The notes under the pieces were generated by a model that worked only from the letters and a program-made list of their open reading frames with translations, did no database searches and was not told the DNA's origin. The translations under genes were made by a program, and so were the position numbers. A DNA stretch of 16,375 bases. Origin: an uncultured Blautia sp. Its GTDB lineage: Bacteria; Bacillota; Clostridia; Lachnospirales; Lachnospiraceae. The DNA lies in the NCBI GenBank assembly GCA_900541345.1, contig UQJE01000059.1, positions 1 to 16,375 of the forward strand, read 5' to 3'. Below, one piece after another: positions 6,620-14,089 of this stretch. The first letter of the stretch is position 1. The number at the start of each line of letters is the position of its first letter.

Positions 6620-7576
6620 ATGGAGTTTGATATTGTAATTCCTGTGCTGATCGCTTTTGCAGTCAGCGTTGTGCTGGGTCCTGTTGTGATTCCTTTTCTC
6701 AGAAGGCTGAAAATGGGACAGACAGAGAGAGTAGAGGGCGTACAGTCCCATCTGAAAAAAGCGGGCACTCCTACAATGGGAGGAGTCATCTTTTTAATTG
6801 CGACAGTAGTGACCTGTCTGTTTTATATTAAAGATTATCCGAAGATTATCCCTGTTCTGTTTTTAACACTTGGTTTTGGTATTATCGGTTTTCTTGACGA
6901 TTATCTGAAGGTTGTGTTAAAACGTTCAGACGGTCTTCTTCCCTGGCAGAAATTTCTTCTCCAGATAGTAGTTACGGGAATCTTTGCATTTTATATTGTA
7001 AATTATACAGATATTTCTCTTACCATGCGGATTCCGTTCTGGAGCGGACATTATCTGAATGCAGGCTGGCTTGCTGTGCCGATTCTGTTTTTCGCTGTTA
7101 TCGGAACAGTAAACGGTGTAAACTTTACAGACGGTCTTGACGGTCTTGCGTCCAGTGTTACTTTGATTGTAGCCGTATTTTTTACAGTTGTATCTCTCGG
7201 ACTGAAATCTGGGATTGAACCGATTACCTGTGCAGTGGTAGGCGGACTTATGGGATTCCTTCTGTTTAACGTATATCCTGCAAAGGTATTTATGGGAGAC
7301 ACCGGCTCTCTCGCTCTTGGCGGATTTGTGGCGGGCGCAGCCTATATGATGCAGATGCCGCTTTTCCTTCTGATCGTGGGTCTGATTTATGTAGTGGAAG
7401 TACTTTCTGTTATGATTCAGGTTACATATTTCAAGGCGACTCATGGCAAGCGCTTCTTTAAAATGGCGCCTATTCATCATCATTTTGAGCTTTGCGGCTG
7501 GTCAGAGACAAGAATTGTAGCTGTATTTTCTGTAGTGACGGCGATTCTGTGCCTGATTGCATTTCTGGCTCTTTAA
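6620..7576 (+). CDS. mraY: Phospho-N-acetylmuramoyl-pentapeptide-transferase MraY
   Basis: MraY is an integral membrane enzyme that transfers phospho-MurNAc-pentapeptide from UDP to undecaprenyl phosphate, forming lipid I. The 318 residues form about ten hydrophobic spans, as in the family. Conserved cytoplasmic motifs are visible: G-F-L-D-D-Y (90-95, Asp93/Asp94), N-F-T-D-G-L-D-G (168-175), F-M-G-D-T-G-S (224-230, Asp227) and A-P-I-H-H-H-F-E (283-290). ATG 6620 is preferred to an in-frame GTG at 6614 because GAGGTG (6609-6614), which overlaps that GTG, sits 5 nt before it. It lies after a clear promoter and 12 bp before murD. Confidence 0.97.
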   Translation: MEFDIVIPVLIAFAVSVVLGPVVIPFLRRLKMGQTERVEGVQSHLKKAGTPTMGGVIFLIATVVTCLFYIKDYPKIIPVLFLTLGFGIIGFLDDYLKVVLKRSDGLLPWQKFLLQIVVTGIFAFYIVNYTDISLTMRIPFWSGHYLNAGWLAVPILFFAVIGTVNGVNFTDGLDGLASSVTLIVAVFFTVVSLGLKSGIEPITCAVVGGLMGFLLFNVYPAKVFMGDTGSLALGGFVAGAAYMMQMPLFLLIVGLIYVVEVLSVMIQVTYFKATHGKRFFKMAPIHHHFELCGWSETRIVAVFSVVTAILCLIAFLAL

Positions 7577-7588
7577 GGGGGAAACAAT

Positions 7589-8944
7589 ATGGATTTAAAG
7601 GATAAAAAGGTTCTTGTGTTCGGTTCCGGAAAAAGTGGAATCGGAGCAGCCGACCTTCTGGGGGCAGAAGGGGCAAGACCTGTTATTTATGACGGAAATG
7701 AAAAGACAGACAGAGAACAGGTTCTCGGAAAAACAGCAGGAACATACCCTGTGGATTTTTATGCGGGAGAGCTTCCGGAAGAAGTGCTGGAGAGCCTTGA
7801 CCTTGTTGTGTTAAGCCCAGGGGTTCCTACGGATATTCCTCTTGTAAAGCGCTTTTACGAGATGGGGCTGCCTGTATGGGGCGAGGTGGAGCTGGCTTAT
7901 CGCACCGGAAAAGGACGCGTTCTTGCAATTACAGGAACAAACGGAAAAACAACGACAACAGCCCTTCTCGGTAAGATTATGAAAGATGCCTGTCCTTCCG
8001 TATTTGTGGTGGGAAACATAGGGACACCTTACACATCGAAGGCACGGGAAATGCAGGAAAACAGTGTGACTGTCGCAGAAATCAGCAGCTTTCAGCTTGA
8101 GACAATCGAGGAATTTGCCCCGGAGGTCAGCGCTGTATTAAATATTACAGAGGATCATTTAAATCGCCATCATACAATGGAAGAATACATACGGGTAAAA
8201 GAGCTGATCACAAAAAATCAGACAGGAGAAGATGTTTGTGTTCTGAATTATGAGGATGAGGTACTTAGAAAATTCGGAGAGACGGCAATCCCGAAAGTAG
8301 TGTATTTTTCCAGTGTCCGTGCTCTGGAAAAAGGCATTTATCTGGAAGGTGATACCATTGTGCTTGCCACAGAGACAGCAAAAATCCCCGTTGTAAAGAC
8401 GGGAGAATTAAAACTTCTCGGACAGCATAATTACGAAAATGTAATGGCAGCAGTGGCTATGGCATATTATGCAGGCGTAGATATGGAAAGTATCCGAAAG
8501 AGCGTCTGTGAGTTTACTGCGGTGGAGCACAGAATCGAGTATGTCACAGAGAAAAACGGTGTTGTGTATTATAACGATTCCAAGGGGACAAATCCGGACG
8601 CAGCTATAAAAGGCATTCAGGCGATGAACCGTCCCACTTATCTGATCGGAGGCGGATACGATAAAGAATCCAGCTATGATGAGTGGATTCAGGCATTTGA
8701 CGGAAAGGTGCGCTGCCTTGTTCTTATCGGGCAGACAAAAGAGAAGATTAAGGCGGCGGCAGAGCGTCTTGGTTTTACAGACATTGTTCTTCTTGAAAAT
8801 CTTCAGGAAGCGGTAGATTATTGTGCAGAACACGCAAAAGAAGGGGAAGCCGTTCTTCTTTCTCCTGCCTGTGCAAGCTGGGGACAGTTTGATAATTACG
8901 AGCAGAGAGGCGATATGTTTAAAAAGTATGTGTCTGAGCTTTAA
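7589..8944 (+). CDS. murD: UDP-N-acetylmuramoyl-L-alanine--D-glutamate ligase MurD
   Basis: MurD is a cytoplasmic ATP-dependent ligase that adds D-glutamate to UDP-MurNAc-L-Ala. The 451-residue product shows the three-domain Mur ligase layout: an N-terminal nucleotide-binding fold with V-F-G-S-G-K-S-G (10-17), the ATP loop G-T-N-G-K-T-T (116-122), the metal/ATP segment N-I-T-E-D-H-L-N-R-H, the L-G-Q-H-N-Y-E-N hinge region, and the C-terminal N-D-S-K-G-T-N-P and L-S-P-A-C-A-S motifs. Length is normal. AGGGGG (7576-7581) precedes the ATG and the gene follows mraY by 12 bp, so the two are surely co-transcribed. No sign of damage. Confidence 0.97.
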   Translation: MDLKDKKVLVFGSGKSGIGAADLLGAEGARPVIYDGNEKTDREQVLGKTAGTYPVDFYAGELPEEVLESLDLVVLSPGVPTDIPLVKRFYEMGLPVWGEVELAYRTGKGRVLAITGTNGKTTTTALLGKIMKDACPSVFVVGNIGTPYTSKAREMQENSVTVAEISSFQLETIEEFAPEVSAVLNITEDHLNRHHTMEEYIRVKELITKNQTGEDVCVLNYEDEVLRKFGETAIPKVVYFSSVRALEKGIYLEGDTIVLATETAKIPVVKTGELKLLGQHNYENVMAAVAMAYYAGVDMESIRKSVCEFTAVEHRIEYVTEKNGVVYYNDSKGTNPDAAIKGIQAMNRPTYLIGGGYDKESSYDEWIQAFDGKVRCLVLIGQTKEKIKAAAERLGFTDIVLLENLQEAVDYCAEHAKEGEAVLLSPACASWGQFDNYEQRGDMFKKYVSEL

Positions 8945-8975
8945 AAGTAAACAGAGATAAGCGGAAAGGGAGCAG

Positions 8976-9005
8976 TCATATTTCCGGGGCTGAAATTCAT
9001 ATGCT
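8976..9005 (+). promoter_or_regulatory. Sigma-E-like promoter before ftsW/spoVE
   Basis: TCATATT (8976-8982) matches the Bacillus sigma-E -35 pattern KMATATT at all seven positions. After exactly 15 bp comes CATATGCT (8998-9005), which matches CATACAHT at six of eight. The predicted start, about 9012, gives a short leader with the Shine-Dalgarno GGAGG at 9023-9027. In Bacillus spoVE is transcribed by sigma-E. The spacer length equals that of the candidate before the second PBP. Confidence 0.55.
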
Positions 9006-9032
9006 TAAATAAAGCGTAAGTCGGAGGAAATC

Positions 9033-10148
9033 ATGTCAGAAAAGGGAAAGCGGCAGGAAGGACAGATAGATGTGATTCTTCTTGTACTTGTACTGATTCT
9101 CGTTGTATTTGGACTTGTTATGCTTTTTTCCGCCAGTGAATATAATGGCAGAGTGCGTTTTGGCGACTCTGCCTATTATTTTAAAAAGCAGCTTTTTGCC
9201 ACAGCGCTTGGACTTATGGCAATGTATTTTGTATCGCAGATGGATTACCATATTCTCGCAAAAATGGCACCGGCGTCATACTTTCTGTCTATTGTACTTT
9301 CTACAGCAGTGCTTCTTGTGGGGCAGGAAATCAACGGTTCCAAACGGTGGCTGAATCTTGGACCGCTCTCTTTTCAGCCTTCCGAGTTTGCAAAGGTGGC
9401 GGTGATTCTCTTTCTTGGCTGGCAGATAGAAAAAAGCAGGAAGAGCACAGGAAATATTTTGTTTATGTGCAGGACAATGGCAACGCTTCTGCCTATTGTG
9501 GGGCTTGTGGGAAGCAACAATTTAAGTACGGCAGTGATCATTCTGGGGATTGGTGTAGTGCTGATTTTTGTATCGAATCCCAGATATCTTCCTTTTGTCG
9601 GAATTGGTGCGGCAGGTTTTGGGTTTGTAGCAGTATTTCTTGCAGCGGAAAGCTACCGTCTGGAGCGCCTTGCTATCTGGAGAAATCCGGAGAAATATGA
9701 AAAAGGTTTTCAGACCATACAGGGACTTTATGCGATTGGAAGCGGAGGTCTTTTTGGCAGAGGGCTTGGAAGCAGCATTCAGAAGCTTGGATTTGTTCCG
9801 GAGGCGCAGAATGATATGATTTTTTCTGTGATATGCGAGGAACTGGGACTTTTTGGCGCGTCTCTTTTGATTTTTGTGTTTATGCTTCTTTTGTGGAGAC
9901 TTTGTGTGATCTCCACGCACAGTCGTGATCTTTTAGGGGCTCTTTTAACAGCGGGAATTATGGCGCATATGGCGGTTCAGGTAATTTTAAATATTGCAGT
10001 TGTCACAAATACCATTCCCAATACAGGGATTACCCTTCCCTTTGTAAGTTACGGAGGAACCTCTGTTGTGTTTCTTTTGGGAGAAATGGGGCTTGCACTC
10101 AGTGTATCCAGTCACAAAGGAGATTCTTCTGCATACAATAAGAAGTAA
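9033..10148 (+). CDS. ftsW: SEDS peptidoglycan polymerase FtsW/SpoVE
   Basis: SEDS proteins are multi-span membrane glycosyltransferases that polymerise lipid II together with a class B PBP. The 371-residue product has about ten hydrophobic spans and the family motifs N-G-S-K-R-W-L-N-L-G followed by F-Q-P-S-E-F-A-K (101-121), F-V-P-E-A-Q-N-D-M-I-F-S-V (254-266; Asp261 aligns with the catalytic Asp of RodA/FtsW), and P-N-T-G-I-T-L-P-F-V-S-Y-G-G-T-S near the C-terminus. GGAGG (9023-9027) precedes the ATG. It occupies the spoVE position after murD, and a sigma-E-like promoter precedes it. It may therefore serve both septation (by read-through from mraY-murD) and the spore cortex. Unlike in Bacillus, murG does not follow. 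Confidence 0.94.
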   Translation: MSEKGKRQEGQIDVILLVLVLILVVFGLVMLFSASEYNGRVRFGDSAYYFKKQLFATALGLMAMYFVSQMDYHILAKMAPASYFLSIVLSTAVLLVGQEINGSKRWLNLGPLSFQPSEFAKVAVILFLGWQIEKSRKSTGNILFMCRTMATLLPIVGLVGSNNLSTAVIILGIGVVLIFVSNPRYLPFVGIGAAGFGFVAVFLAAESYRLERLAIWRNPEKYEKGFQTIQGLYAIGSGGLFGRGLGSSIQKLGFVPEAQNDMIFSVICEELGLFGASLLIFVFMLLLWRLCVISTHSRDLLGALLTAGIMAHMAVQVILNIAVVTNTIPNTGITLPFVSYGGTSVVFLLGEMGLALSVSSHKGDSSAYNKK

Positions 10149-10171
10149 GATGCCCTTTGGGAGTGAACAGC

Positions 10172-11422
10172 TTGAAGCGTATTTATATTGAAGGGGGAAG
10201 AAAGCTTAAGGGCTCTGTCCAGATTCAGGGTTCCAAAAATGCGGCGCTGCCCATGATGGCGGCATCGCTTTTGTACAGGGGAGTCAGTGTACTGAGAGGG
10301 TGTCCTAAAATTGCGGACGTTTTCTGCATGGAAGAAATTCTTAAAAAGCTGGGAGCCAAAACCTGGTGGGAAGGACATAACTTGTATCTTGACTGCAGCC
10401 AGTGTGAGGGACAGGAGATTTCTTCTGAAGATACTTGTAAAATGCGTTCTTCCGTCATTCTTCTGGGAGCTGTCACTGCAAGAAACAAAAGGGGAAAAAT
10501 TGGTTATCCGGGAGGATGCGTCATTGGAAATCGCCCTATAGACCTGCATTTATATGCGCTTCGCTGCCTTGGTGCAGAAATACGGGAGGAAGAAAACTTT
10601 GTTGAGGCAGAGTGCCGGGAGCTTGAAGGAGGAGAAATTTCTTTTTCCGCAAAAAGCGTAGGCGCGACGGAGCAGGGGATTTTATCTGCTGTCACGGCAA
10701 GGGGAAGAACAATAATAAAAAACTGTGCAGAAGAGCCGGAAATACTCTGGCTCTGTCATTATTTAAGGAAAATGGGCGCCAGGATTTCCGGTGAGGAAAA
10801 AGGCGTAATTATTATAGACGGCGTATCTTGTTTAAAGGGAGGAGATATGCAGGTTCCGCCAGATCGTATTGTAGCCGGAACGTATATCTGCGCTGCTGCT
10901 GCAACAAGAGGAAAAATTGAGATCCTGAATCCGCCGGAGGGGGAGCTTGACGCTTTTCTTGCGGTATACAGGAAAATAGGTGGACAATACAAAGTAAACA
11001 GTGGTAAACTGGTGGTGGATGCAGGGGGGATTCACGCTCCTGCTGATTATGTGGAAACAGGCGTTTATCCCGGTTTTCCCACAGACCTTCAGTCTCCGCT
11101 TATGGCAGTTCTTCTCACAGTTTCCGGAAAAAGCCATATCAGAGAAACTATATTTGAAGCACGGTATAAAGCGGCGGAAGAAATGAGGCATATGGGAGCA
11201 CATATACAAATCCGGGAAAGAGACGCTTTCATTGACGGCGGTTTTCCTCTTACAGGCAGTACGGTAAAGGCGGAAGAGCTTCGGGGAGGAGCGGCTCTCA
11301 TTCTTGCAGCTCTTGCATGTAAGGGGACTTCCTGTGTAGAGGGCTGTTCTTTTATTGAGCGGGGATATGAACACATTTGTGAAGATTTAAATGCCCTTGG
11401 AGGGGCGTTGACAGAATATTGA
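10172..11422 (+). CDS. murA: UDP-N-acetylglucosamine 1-carboxyvinyltransferase MurA
   Basis: MurA transfers enolpyruvate from PEP to UDP-GlcNAc, the first committed step of peptidoglycan synthesis, and is the fosfomycin target. TTG 10172 is chosen because GGGAG (10159-10163) lies 8 nt upstream and because residues 1-23 then align without gaps to E. coli MurA, placing S-K-N with Lys22 at the known catalytic lysine. In-frame TTG 10157 and GTG 10163 are alternatives. The catalytic cysteine is Cys116 in G-G-C-V-I-G-N-R-P-I-D-L-H-L. The F-P-T-D loop, with the catalytic Asp, and L-R-G-G-A-A-L, with its Arg, are present, so the enzyme should be active and fosfomycin-sensitive at Cys116. It sits where Bacillus has murG/murB, 13 bp before divIB. 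Confidence 0.93.
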   Translation: MKRIYIEGGRKLKGSVQIQGSKNAALPMMAASLLYRGVSVLRGCPKIADVFCMEEILKKLGAKTWWEGHNLYLDCSQCEGQEISSEDTCKMRSSVILLGAVTARNKRGKIGYPGGCVIGNRPIDLHLYALRCLGAEIREEENFVEAECRELEGGEISFSAKSVGATEQGILSAVTARGRTIIKNCAEEPEILWLCHYLRKMGARISGEEKGVIIIDGVSCLKGGDMQVPPDRIVAGTYICAAAATRGKIEILNPPEGELDAFLAVYRKIGGQYKVNSGKLVVDAGGIHAPADYVETGVYPGFPTDLQSPLMAVLLTVSGKSHIRETIFEARYKAAEEMRHMGAHIQIRERDAFIDGGFPLTGSTVKAEELRGGAALILAALACKGTSCVEGCSFIERGYEHICEDLNALGGALTEY

Positions 11423-11435
11423 GGAAACTTTTGGT

Positions 11436-12641
11436 ATGAGAACATCGAATTACAGAAAAAAAAGAATCAGTAAAAAAACATGGAAATATGCGGGCGCAGT
11501 TTTCGGAAGTCTCCTGGCAGCAGGATTGATTTTCTTTTTTGCTTATTTTAAGGTAGATGAAGTGGAGGTAATGGGAAGCAGCCATTATTCAGAAAAAGAA
11601 GTGCGGAAGATGGTACTTCGCGGACCCTTGGCATCAAATTCCGTTCTTGCTCCTCTTCTTTATACAAAAAGAGAGACAGAGGATATTCCTTTTGTGAAAG
11701 GATATGTGGTAAGTCAGGTAAACAGAAATACCATCTGTATCAGCGTAAAAGAAGAAAAGCCGGTTGGCTGCATTCCCTACCTTGACAGCTACATTTATTT
11801 TGACAGAAACGGTATTTTTATAGAAAGCTCAAAGAAGAGGGATGAGACAATTCCATATTTTGACGGAATTTCCGTGAAGCATGTGATTAAAGACGAGGAA
11901 CTTCCTATCAAGGGGAAAACAGTCCTGAATACAGCTGTTGCACTTGCTACGATTTTCCAGAAGAACGAGACGATACCGGATCATATTGAATTTGATGAAA
12001 ATTATCAGATAAGTCTTTTATATGGGGACATAACGGTAATGCTGGGAAAAGATGAATTTCTGGAAGATAAGATGACGAGAGCCGTTGCAATTCTGCCCTT
12101 AATTGCCGGGAAAAAAGGGATTCTTCATTTGGAAAGTGTGACAGATACTGTAAAGACGATTACCTTTGAGGAAGAGGTAAAAGAAAAGACTCCCGAGGAG
12201 CTGGCGGCAGAGTGGACCGGCGGATATGAAGAGAGCGGTGAATACACAGGTACAGGCGAATTTGATGAAAACGGTACGTATGTAGGACCGAAACCAATGA
12301 CAGAGCTTGAGAAAGCTCTTGCAGAGTGGACCGGCGGATATGATGAAGAGGGAGATTATACGGGAGCAGGGGAGTATGACGAATATGGAAATTATGTAGG
12401 CCCTGCGCCAACAGAGGAAAGCATTGCTGCAGAGAAGGCGGCAGAGGAGAATGCAGAAGAGGAGAACGCAGAAGGCGAAGATGTACCAGCAGAAGAAATG
12501 GACGAATATACAGAAGACGGAAATATTCCGGAGGAAGAAACAGGGGAATATACAGAAAGCGAAGATGTTTCGGCAGAAGAAACAGGGGAATATGCAGAAG
12601 ACTGGTATGCGGAAGAAGAATACATGGAATATAGTGAATAA
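11436..12641 (+). CDS. ftsQ: Cell division protein DivIB/FtsQ with long acidic repeat tail
   Basis: This is a bitopic division protein that holds FtsL and DivIC at the septum. Of 401 residues, the first 17 are basic and cytoplasmic, a membrane span lies at about 18-38, a POTRA domain begins with the K-V-D-E-V-E-V-M-G strand (39-47), and a beta domain runs to about 245. The last 155 residues are an unusual outer tail: two 38-residue units (258-295, 296-335) with W-T-G-G-Y, G-E-Y or G-D-Y, and D-E-x-G-x-Y-V-G, then an Ala/Glu stretch and three 14-residue E-E-T-G-E-Y-like repeats. Bacillus DivIB is about 260 residues, so this tail is an addition. GAGG (11421-11424) overlaps the end of murA and lies 11 nt before the ATG. 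The core assignment is sure; the tail's role is unknown. Confidence 0.92.
   Translation: MRTSNYRKKRISKKTWKYAGAVFGSLLAAGLIFFFAYFKVDEVEVMGSSHYSEKEVRKMVLRGPLASNSVLAPLLYTKRETEDIPFVKGYVVSQVNRNTICISVKEEKPVGCIPYLDSYIYFDRNGIFIESSKKRDETIPYFDGISVKHVIKDEELPIKGKTVLNTAVALATIFQKNETIPDHIEFDENYQISLLYGDITVMLGKDEFLEDKMTRAVAILPLIAGKKGILHLESVTDTVKTITFEEEVKEKTPEELAAEWTGGYEESGEYTGTGEFDENGTYVGPKPMTELEKALAEWTGGYDEEGDYTGAGEYDEYGNYVGPAPTEESIAAEKAAEENAEEENAEGEDVPAEEMDEYTEDGNIPEEETGEYTESEDVSAEETGEYAEDWYAEEEYMEYSE
12207..12434 (+). repeat. Two 114-bp direct repeats in divIB/ftsQ
   Basis: Units at 12207-12320 and 12321-12434 each code for 38 residues starting A-E-W-T-G-G-Y. The first 23 bp are identical, then the copies drift, mostly by conservative changes (GEYTGTGEF against GDYTGAGEY), with little similarity left in the last ten residues. 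Within each unit two G-x-Y-[TV]-G motifs lie 12 residues apart. This is a recent-looking in-frame duplication. Confidence 0.9.
12492..12617 (+). repeat. Three 14-residue acidic repeats at the end of divIB/ftsQ
   Basis: Residues 353-366, 367-380 and 381-394 align as EEMDEYTEDGNIPE, EETGEYTESEDVSA and EETGEYAEDWYAEE, with Tyr at 358, 372 and 386. The matching 42-bp DNA units share GAAGAAACAGGGGAATAT between copies two and three. The repeats give an outer tail with very high negative charge and regularly spaced tyrosines. Confidence 0.8.
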
Positions 12642-12737
12642 GCTTCTGAATTTTGTCCTGTGCGCTCGAAAGAAAGGTTTTTTCCTGCTTCTTCATCGAA
12701 AAAACGTGAAAAAAATATAAAAAAACAAAATTAGTAG

Positions 12738-12766
12738 TTGATTAATTTCAAAAAAAAATATATGAT
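12738..12766 (+). promoter_or_regulatory. Sigma-A promoter of ftsZ
   Basis: TTGATT (12738-12743) and TATGAT (12761-12766) are separated by exactly 17 bp, with A-rich DNA upstream (12703-12730) that could act as an UP element. The start would be about 12773, leaving a leader of about 100 nt before ftsZ. The gap after ftsQ has no convincing terminator, so ftsZ probably gets both its own and read-through transcription. Confidence 0.7.
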
Positions 12767-12794
12767 ATATCTATATGTAACTTAACGAAGGTAC

Positions 12795-12859
12795 ATCAGG
12801 TAGAAATAAGTATATAGCTTGGTACAAATACACTGAATCAGTTATCAGGTAAAAATAAA
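12795..12859 (+). repeat. Direct repeat pair in the ftsZ leader
   Basis: ATCAGGTAGAAATAAG (12795-12810) and ATCAGGTAAAAATAAA (12844-12859) match at 14 of 16 positions, 49 bp apart. The 11-bp palindrome ACTGAATCAGT (12832-12842) lies just before the second copy. Both repeats are downstream of the predicted ftsZ start, and the second runs into the Shine-Dalgarno. They could be a regulator site or an RNA feature. No regulator is known from the sequence. Confidence 0.5.
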
Positions 12860-12871
12860 GGAGGAAGTACG

Positions 12872-14035
12872 TTGTTAGAGATTATGACAAATGAGGCTGA
12901 ATCATCTGCCAAAATTATTGTAATTGGTGTAGGTGGTGCCGGAAATAACGCAGTAAACAGAATGGTGGAAGAAGCCATCGGCGGAGTAGAGTTTGTAGGT
13001 GTGAATACTGATAAGCAGGCTTTGACTCTGTGTAAAGCTCCAACTGTACTTCAGATTGGCGAGAAAATTACAAAAGGCCTTGGCGCCGGTGCACAGCCGG
13101 AAGTTGGACAGAAGGCGGCAGAGGAAAGCATTGAAGAAGTAAAACAGTTAATGGAAGGCGCTGACATGGTATTCGTTACCTGTGGTATGGGAGGCGGAAC
13201 CGGAACCGGAGCTGCACCTGTAATCGCAGCAGCAGCGAAGGAAATGGGAATCCTGACAGTAGGTGTTGTTACAAAACCATTCCGTTTTGAAGCAAAGACA
13301 AGAATGAACAATGCTCTGGCAGGTATTGAAAATCTGAAGAAAGCAGTAGACACTTTAATTGTAATTCCAAATGATAAATTATTGGAAATTGTAGATCGTC
13401 GTACAACAATGCCGGAGGCGCTTCGTAAGGCTGACGAGGTTCTTCAGCAGGCAGTACAGGGTATTACAGACCTGATCAATCTGCCGGCTCTGATCAACCT
13501 TGACTTTGCGGACGTCGAGACAGTTATGACAGATAAGGGAATCGCACACATCGGTATCGGTGAGGCAAGAGGCGATGACAAGGCAATGGAGGCTGTACAG
13601 CAGGCTGTATCTTCCCCGCTTCTTGAGACAACCATTAAGGGAGCCACACATGTGATCATCAATATTTCCGGTGATATTTCTCTTATGGACGCAAATGACG
13701 CGGCAAGCTACGTACAGGAGCTTACAGGCGAGGATGCCAATATCATCTTTGGTGCAATGTATGATGATTCTGTAGCAGATTATGCAAGAATCACAGTAAT
13801 TGCAACTGGATTAAATGATAATGTACAGAGCAGCAGTCCGTTTGCTCAGAGAAATACATCTTCTCCGTTTGCAGCGAAGAGACAGGCAGCGGCTCCGACT
13901 CAGCAGACAATGAATGTGAATATGCCGAGCTTCAGTCTTCCGACAATGAATGCAACTCCATTTGGTACAAAGACTCCGTCCAGTACTGTACAGAAAAAAG
14001 ACATTCAGATTCCGGATTTTCTGAAAAACAGATAA
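12872..14035 (+). CDS. ftsZ: Cell division protein FtsZ
   Basis: FtsZ is the tubulin-like GTPase that forms the Z ring. The 387-residue product has G-V-G-G-A-G-N-N-A-V (19-28), the tubulin signature G-G-G-T-G-T-G (107-113), and the T7 catalytic loop N-L-D-F-A-D-V (209-215). A Ser/Pro/Ala-rich linker follows (about 325-374, S-S-P-F-A twice), and the C-terminal anchor peptide ends I-P-D-F-L-K-N-R. TTG 12872 is chosen because GGAGG (12860-12864) is 7 nt upstream; ATG 12884 would be 19 nt away. It has its own promoter and ends in a strong terminator. ftsA is not next to it, so another anchor such as SepF is probably encoded elsewhere. Confidence 0.98.
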   Translation: MLEIMTNEAESSAKIIVIGVGGAGNNAVNRMVEEAIGGVEFVGVNTDKQALTLCKAPTVLQIGEKITKGLGAGAQPEVGQKAAEESIEEVKQLMEGADMVFVTCGMGGGTGTGAAPVIAAAAKEMGILTVGVVTKPFRFEAKTRMNNALAGIENLKKAVDTLIVIPNDKLLEIVDRRTTMPEALRKADEVLQQAVQGITDLINLPALINLDFADVETVMTDKGIAHIGIGEARGDDKAMEAVQQAVSSPLLETTIKGATHVIINISGDISLMDANDAASYVQELTGEDANIIFGAMYDDSVADYARITVIATGLNDNVQSSSPFAQRNTSSPFAAKRQAAAPTQQTMNVNMPSFSLPTMNATPFGTKTPSSTVQKKDIQIPDFLKNR

Positions 14036-14051
14036 GTAATAATGGAAAAGT

Positions 14052-14084
14052 AAAAGAGACCTTCAATGAGAAGGTCTCTTTTTT
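14052..14084 (+). terminator. Terminator of ftsZ, probably bidirectional
   Basis: A perfect stem AAAAGAGACCTT (14052-14063) with AAGGTCTCTTTT (14071-14082), a 7-nt loop and a T-run to 14084. On the minus strand the same hairpin follows the stop of the convergent DUF1540 gene by a few bases and also ends in T's, so it can serve both genes. Confidence 0.93.
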
Positions 14085-14089
14085 GATAA

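Noticed and set aside
8980..8996. Stem ATTTC/GAAAT between murD and ftsW as a terminator
   Set aside because: Only five weak pairs and no T-run; the sigma-E-like promoter explains this DNA better.
12666..12699. Hairpin after ftsQ as a terminator
   Set aside because: The stem (TCGA, AAGAA, AGG against CCT, TTCTT, TCGA) needs two bulges, and A's rather than T's follow it.
12160..12720. Several long frames (both strands) over the ftsQ tail
   Set aside because: They arise from the low-complexity GAA/GAG repeat DNA; the ftsQ frame continues from a clear DivIB domain, and the others lack start signals.
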